Below, in pieces: positions 14,774 to 18,024 of a stretch of 18,024 bases of DNA. The stretch's first letter is position 1. Each line of letters opens with the position of its first letter. The stretch is from Kiritimatiellia bacterium (GTDB lineage Bacteria > Verrucomicrobiota > Kiritimatiellia > RFP12 > UBA1067). A model generated the notes under the pieces. The model was given only the letters and a program-made list of their open reading frames with translations. It did not search any database and had not been told where the DNA came from. The DNA is taken from the NCBI GenBank assembly GCA_904502135.1, contig CAJGDE010000031.1, positions 1-18,024 on the forward strand, in the 5' to 3' direction. Made by a program: the position numbers and the translations under genes.

Positions 14774-14806
14774 CGGGTGATAATTTAGGTCCTAAATTAT
14801 CACCCG
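14774..14806. promoter_or_regulatory. Perfect palindrome, 16-bp arms, upstream of surface-protein promoter
   Basis: CGGGTGATAATTTAGG (14774-14789) and its exact reverse complement (14791-14806) flank a single T. As a hairpin it would give a stem of about 14 bp with a tiny loop. No T-run follows, so it is a poor intrinsic terminator. It ends 12 bases before the -35 box at 14819. It could be an operator for a dimeric regulator, a cruciform, or a terminator of the secretion operon lacking the U-tract. The rest of 14607-14874, apart from the listed repeats and promoter, shows nothing I can support. Confidence 0.65.
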
Positions 14807-14818
14807 ATTGCACGCTGG

Positions 14819-14847
14819 TTGACGGATTCGGCGGGATGTGGTAGCAT
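14819..14847 (+). promoter_or_regulatory. Promoter of the surface-protein gene
   Basis: TTGACG (14819-14824) and TAGCAT (14842-14847) are spaced by 17 bases, with TG at 14839-14840 giving an extended -10. Transcription would start near 14854, about 20 bases before the ATG at 14875, which has a GGGGGA ribosome binding site (14864-14869). The gene is therefore probably transcribed independently of the secretion operon. Confidence 0.6.
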
Positions 14848-14874
14848 ACACAATAACAACAATGGGGGAATAGT

Positions 14875-17800
14875 ATGAAGAAACTCGCATGTGGCGTTAT
14901 GTGTTTTGCGACGATGATTGCAAGCGCGACTGTTACGACCAACCTCGATAGCTATGTTGAGTACATCCAGTCGTCTGGTACGCAGTGGATCGACACTGGT
15001 GTCATCGGCAAGTCAACCGTGAACATGGCCGCCGACGTTATGGTGCTTTCCAGCGCCGGTTCGAGCTGTCTCATCGGCGAGAGGCCGGACACCGGCTCCA
15101 AGAAGGACCTAAGGCTTGGCCTTTGGATTAACAATTCGTACAAGTGGGCCTTGAACTGTGGTGCAATTGATACCAGCTGGATCGATAGCATAAGCTATCA
15201 GAATAGCCGGTGCGTCGTCAGCAACGAGAACGGCCGGCTCTGGGTGGCCGTGAACGGCGGCACTCCCACGAAAATTCACGACGGAGCGGATCAGACCTTT
15301 ACTTCGAGTCTGACACTGACGATGTTCTTCCTCAATACGTCGTTGGGTCTCGACCAGGGCAACAACCGCGCCATTTCCGCCCGTGTCTATGGCCTCACAC
15401 TCCACGACAGCGGCACTCTCGTCCGCGACTTCCATCCCTGCCGCGTGACGATTACTGACACAGACGCCGGAACGTCCGTATCGAAGAACGGGCTTTGGGA
15501 CGAAGTTGACGATTGTTTCTACGGCGACTTGTCCGGTGGAACCGACTTCACCGCCGGCGTGGATGTCGTAGCCGCGAAATTGGTCATCTTGCCGATCCCA
15601 GACCAGATTAATGAAACCTTCGGGACGAGTTGCCCTGAATGCGTCGTTTCCAATATGAGCGACAACTCCTTCTGGACTGTTGGCGGCGCTATCGAGAGCC
15701 CGCTTTTCGATGTCGAGTATGCGGACAACGACGGCACCGGCGTGGCGAAGGTGACTGTGACTGGCAAGGATGGAGGAGCATTTGCGGGCAAGCATGCCGT
15801 GAAGACATTCAACATTGTTGCGACTAAGCAGGAGGATGAGAACGTTATCTCGTCCGATCCGTCCGTCCGGCGGCGGATTGTCGACGGCAAGTATGTCTAT
15901 ATCTTCAAGGACCCCTCGTCTGCGTATGCGGTGACGGCGAAGCGCGGAATCTACCTTACCGACTACCTGATTGTCGGCGGCGGCGGCGGCGGCGGTTGTG
16001 ATCGCGCCGGCGGCGGCGGCGCGGGCGGCGTCACCAACGCGACCGGGCTTGTCGGCATGTATGTCGATAAGGGCGACGCCTTCACGCTCACCGTCGGCGC
16101 AGGCGGCGCAGGCGCCACCGCGATGTCCCAGAAGGGCGGCAATGGCGGCGATACGTCACTTAATTTCGGATTGCTCGGCGCAACCGTCTCCGGCGGTGGC
16201 GGCGGCGGAAGCTGGAGCAACACGGCCGGTGCAAATGGCGCATCTGGCGGCGGGGGCGCCCCCAATGGAGCTGGCGGTGCTGGTATTGACGGCTTTGGTT
16301 TTGCCGGTGCGGCCGGAGGCGTAAAAAACACCGGGCAGTCCGGTGGCGGCGGTGGTGCGGGACATGCGGGCTATGCCAATGTCGATGGCCATTCCGGCTA
16401 TGGCGGCGAGGGCGTCTCAAACAACATTACCGGCGCATGGGTCGTCTATGGCGGCGGTGGTGGCGGCGGCGGTGCGCATCAAAGTCTGTACTGGAAGAAT
16501 GATGCCGGACTCGGCGGCCTTGGCGGCGGTGGCAACGGCGGCAAGGATGTCGCGGGCGAAAACGGCGTTGACGGCCTCGGCGGCGGCGGTGGAGGCGGCG
16601 GCGCCGGTTACGGCGGCACCGCGACAACTCCAATCGTTATGCCTGGCGGCAGAGGCGGTTCTGGGACGGTTATCGTTTCAATTCTGCCTGCCGACTTCAA
16701 TATCGAGCCGATTCCGGACCAGATTCTGGTGGCCGGCGGAAGCGAACCGGTCCCCGTCGTATACAGCGGCGAGACGCTCCTCGTGAAGGATACTGACTAC
16801 ACGGTCGCCTACACGGACAATGACAAGCCCGGCGTCGCCACGATGACCATCACCGGCATCAATGACTATGCCGGCAAGTCTGCGACAATCGCCTTCAAGA
16901 CCTTCGTGTGCTACTTCGTGGATTCGGAAGCGGCGACGGAGGGAGACGGGTCCGCGGAATCCCCGTTTGCCACGATCTCCAACGCTATCGAGAAGGCGGA
17001 TGCCGCCATCGCGGGTGGTGCGCAGTCGGTGACAATTCATGTCGAGGATGGAACCTATCCCGAAAACGGTCTCGTCGTCACGAACGCGATTGTCATCGCC
17101 GGCAACGCGGTAGACCGCACTGCCGTCAAGATCGGGATCTCCGGCGCGCGGGTCTTTCGCATCGCCAACGACGACGCGATCCTTCGCAACCTTACTGTCC
17201 AGAACGGAACGGTGACGGCCGTAAACATCGCCTACGCCGGCGGCAACGTCCGGCTTGAAAACGGAACCGTGGCGAACTGTGTCTTGACGGGAGGCGGAAT
17301 CAACTCGCTTACGGAAGACAAGGGTGGGAACCTCTACATCAGCGGTGGCATGGTTGTCGACAGCCTTCTGACCAGCCCATTGGTAGGGAGCGGATCGCTT
17401 GGCTCAGGCGCCTACATTGCCGGCGGCGTAGTTTCGCGCTGCATCCTCGAAAACGCGCCGGCGAAGAAAGGCACCTGGCTGGCGATTGGCACGGGTGCGT
17501 ACTTGACTGGCGGCGTCATCGAGAACTGCCTCGTTCGCAACAACCACGCCGGGAAGGGCGCAATCTATTTGAACGGCTCTGCCAAGGCCGTAAACTGCAC
17601 CATCGTCGGCAACTATCCTGATAGCGGCTCTGGCGGCGGCTATGGCGGCGTCTATGTGAACAATACGGGGGCGTCAGTCGTGAACTGTGTTGTCTTCGGC
17701 AATGGCGGCACGGCGGCAGCCGAGTGGGGAAACAAGAACGGGGAGAAGTTCTACAACTGCGTCTCGACCGTCGATAACGAGAGCGGCGTAAACTGGACCA

Positions 17801-18024
17801 AGTTGCCGCTCACCAACCGGTCGTCATATTTCAAGGACGACGAATACTGGACGCCGCTGCTTGGGTCGCCGATGGTTGACGCTGGCGACGACTCGCGCTA
17901 CCCGTCCACCAGTTCCCAGACTGACATTGCCGGGAATGCGCGCATTTCCGGCAGCCACATCGACATCGGCTGCAGCGAACTTGACCAGAGCAGCTTCAGT
18001 TTCAGCGCAACGCCGGCCTCCCAT
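14875..18024 (+). CDS. Giant exported Gly-rich, beta-helix surface protein (partial, 3' end outside window)
   Basis: The frame is open for 1050 codons from this ATG to the right edge with no stop. Signal peptide: MKKLACGVMCFATMIASA, cleavage expected after A-S-A. Segments in order: YVEYIQSSGTQWIDTG and a LamG-like beta domain (about 26-235); an Ig-like repeat starting PIPDQ (about 238-320) with DVEYADNDGTGVAKVTVTG; a Gly-rich segment (about 363-600) opening DYLIVGGGGGGG; a second Ig-like repeat, also starting PIPDQ (about 608-676), with YTVAYTDNDKPGVATMTITG; then a right-handed beta-helix starting with a DUF1565-like segment (G-D-G-S-A-E-S-P-F-A-T-I, near 690) and running to about 980; and a D-x-G...DIAGNARI...HIDIGCSE element like choice-of-anchor repeats. 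It is likely a cell-surface or secreted adhesin or carbohydrate-binding protein. Whether it ends in an autotransporter barrel or a sorting tail is unseen. Codons favour C and G at third positions, unlike the AT-richer secretion operon. Confidence 0.85.
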   Translation, partial: MKKLACGVMCFATMIASATVTTNLDSYVEYIQSSGTQWIDTGVIGKSTVNMAADVMVLSSAGSSCLIGERPDTGSKKDLRLGLWINNSYKWALNCGAIDTSWIDSISYQNSRCVVSNENGRLWVAVNGGTPTKIHDGADQTFTSSLTLTMFFLNTSLGLDQGNNRAISARVYGLTLHDSGTLVRDFHPCRVTITDTDAGTSVSKNGLWDEVDDCFYGDLSGGTDFTAGVDVVAAKLVILPIPDQINETFGTSCPECVVSNMSDNSFWTVGGAIESPLFDVEYADNDGTGVAKVTVTGKDGGAFAGKHAVKTFNIVATKQEDENVISSDPSVRRRIVDGKYVYIFKDPSSAYAVTAKRGIYLTDYLIVGGGGGGGCDRAGGGGAGGVTNATGLVGMYVDKGDAFTLTVGAGGAGATAMSQKGGNGGDTSLNFGLLGATVSGGGGGGSWSNTAGANGASGGGGAPNGAGGAGIDGFGFAGAAGGVKNTGQSGGGGGAGHAGYANVDGHSGYGGEGVSNNITGAWVVYGGGGGGGGAHQSLYWKNDAGLGGLGGGGNGGKDVAGENGVDGLGGGGGGGGAGYGGTATTPIVMPGGRGGSGTVIVSILPADFNIEPIPDQILVAGGSEPVPVVYSGETLLVKDTDYTVAYTDNDKPGVATMTITGINDYAGKSATIAFKTFVCYFVDSEAATEGDGSAESPFATISNAIEKADAAIAGGAQSVTIHVEDGTYPENGLVVTNAIVIAGNAVDRTAVKIGISGARVFRIANDDAILRNLTVQNGTVTAVNIAYAGGNVRLENGTVANCVLTGGGINSLTEDKGGNLYISGGMVVDSLLTSPLVGSGSLGSGAYIAGGVVSRCILENAPAKKGTWLAIGTGAYLTGGVIENCLVRNNHAGKGAIYLNGSAKAVNCTIVGNYPDSGSGGGYGGVYVNNTGASVVNCVVFGNGGTAAAEWGNKNGEKFYNCVSTVDNESGVNWTKLPLTNRSSYFKDDEYWTPLLGSPMVDAGDDSRYPSTSSQTDIAGNARISGSHIDIGCSELDQSSFSFSATPASH
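15976..16665 (+). repeat. Gly-rich coding repeats with GGC trinucleotide tracts
   Basis: Within the surface-protein gene, runs of Gly codons recur. They include six GGC plus GGT (15976-15996) and four GGC (16009-16020), with more runs near 16192-16209, 16453-16473 and 16579-16602. All changes in tract length by whole units stay in frame, so the segment can expand or contract without breaking the protein. Long open frames on the opposite strand and in other frames here are by-products of this composition. Confidence 0.75.

Noticed and set aside
15963..16633. Pro-, Arg- or Ala-rich frames on both strands over the Gly-rich segment
   Set aside because: GGC repeats read in other frames or strands give poly-Pro, poly-Arg or poly-Ala with no stops; the real frame continues through from 14875.

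Overview
The window looks like chromosomal DNA of an anaerobic, fermentative Gram-negative bacterium. The best guess is a gut-type member of the PVC group, close to Kiritimatiellae or Lentisphaerae. That placement is inference. It rests on an NAD(P)-linked [FeFe] hydrogenase beside a secretin-based secretion/pilus operon with unusually long pseudopilins, followed by a very large exported protein with a Gly-rich segment, a right-handed beta-helix and a choice-of-anchor-like end. There is no rRNA, tRNA, CRISPR array, transposase or integrase in the window. Every well-supported gene is on the + strand.

Layout. (1) 1-384: no convincing gene. It holds a long symmetric inverted repeat (92-158) and a good extended -10 promoter (318-347). 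(2) 385-4893: four hydrogenase genes in the order hndA-hndB-hndC-hndD, closed by a strong hairpin/T-run terminator (4910-4951). (3) 5001-14606: a nine-gene type II secretion/type IV pilus-like operon: two paralogous GspG-like pseudopilins, a GspL/PilN-like and a GspM/PilO-like inner-membrane protein, a PilT-like ATPase, a GspE-like ATPase, a GspF platform protein, a GspD secretin and a third large pseudopilin. Most of these genes overlap by 1-8 bases, so translation is probably coupled. (4) 14607-14874: non-coding, with three short tandem repeats, a perfect 16-bp-arm palindrome and a promoter. (5) 14875 to the right edge: the 5' 1050 codons of a giant exported protein that continues past the window.

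How the genes work together. The Hnd complex should couple H2 formation or uptake to NAD(P)H, probably with ferredoxin by flavin-based electron bifurcation, which fits a fermenter. The maturases HydE, HydF and HydG are not in the window. The secretion operon encodes a compact envelope-spanning machine: energy (two ATPases), platform (F, L/M-like), pseudopilus (three pilins) and outer-membrane pore (secretin). A prepilin peptidase, a separate GspC/PilP and a full PilM/GspL actin-like domain are not seen. The GspL-like protein keeps only a fragment resembling the PilM SHS2 region, and the secretin carries an extra N-terminal beta domain that could stand in for GspC/PilP. The surface protein has its own promoter. 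It might be a substrate of the machine, but only proximity and the signal peptide suggest this.

Main novelty candidates: the reduced L-like protein, the secretin with an extra N-terminal domain, the PilT+GspE pair in one pseudopilin operon, the symmetric hairpin at 92-158, and the palindrome plus microsatellites upstream of the surface-protein gene.
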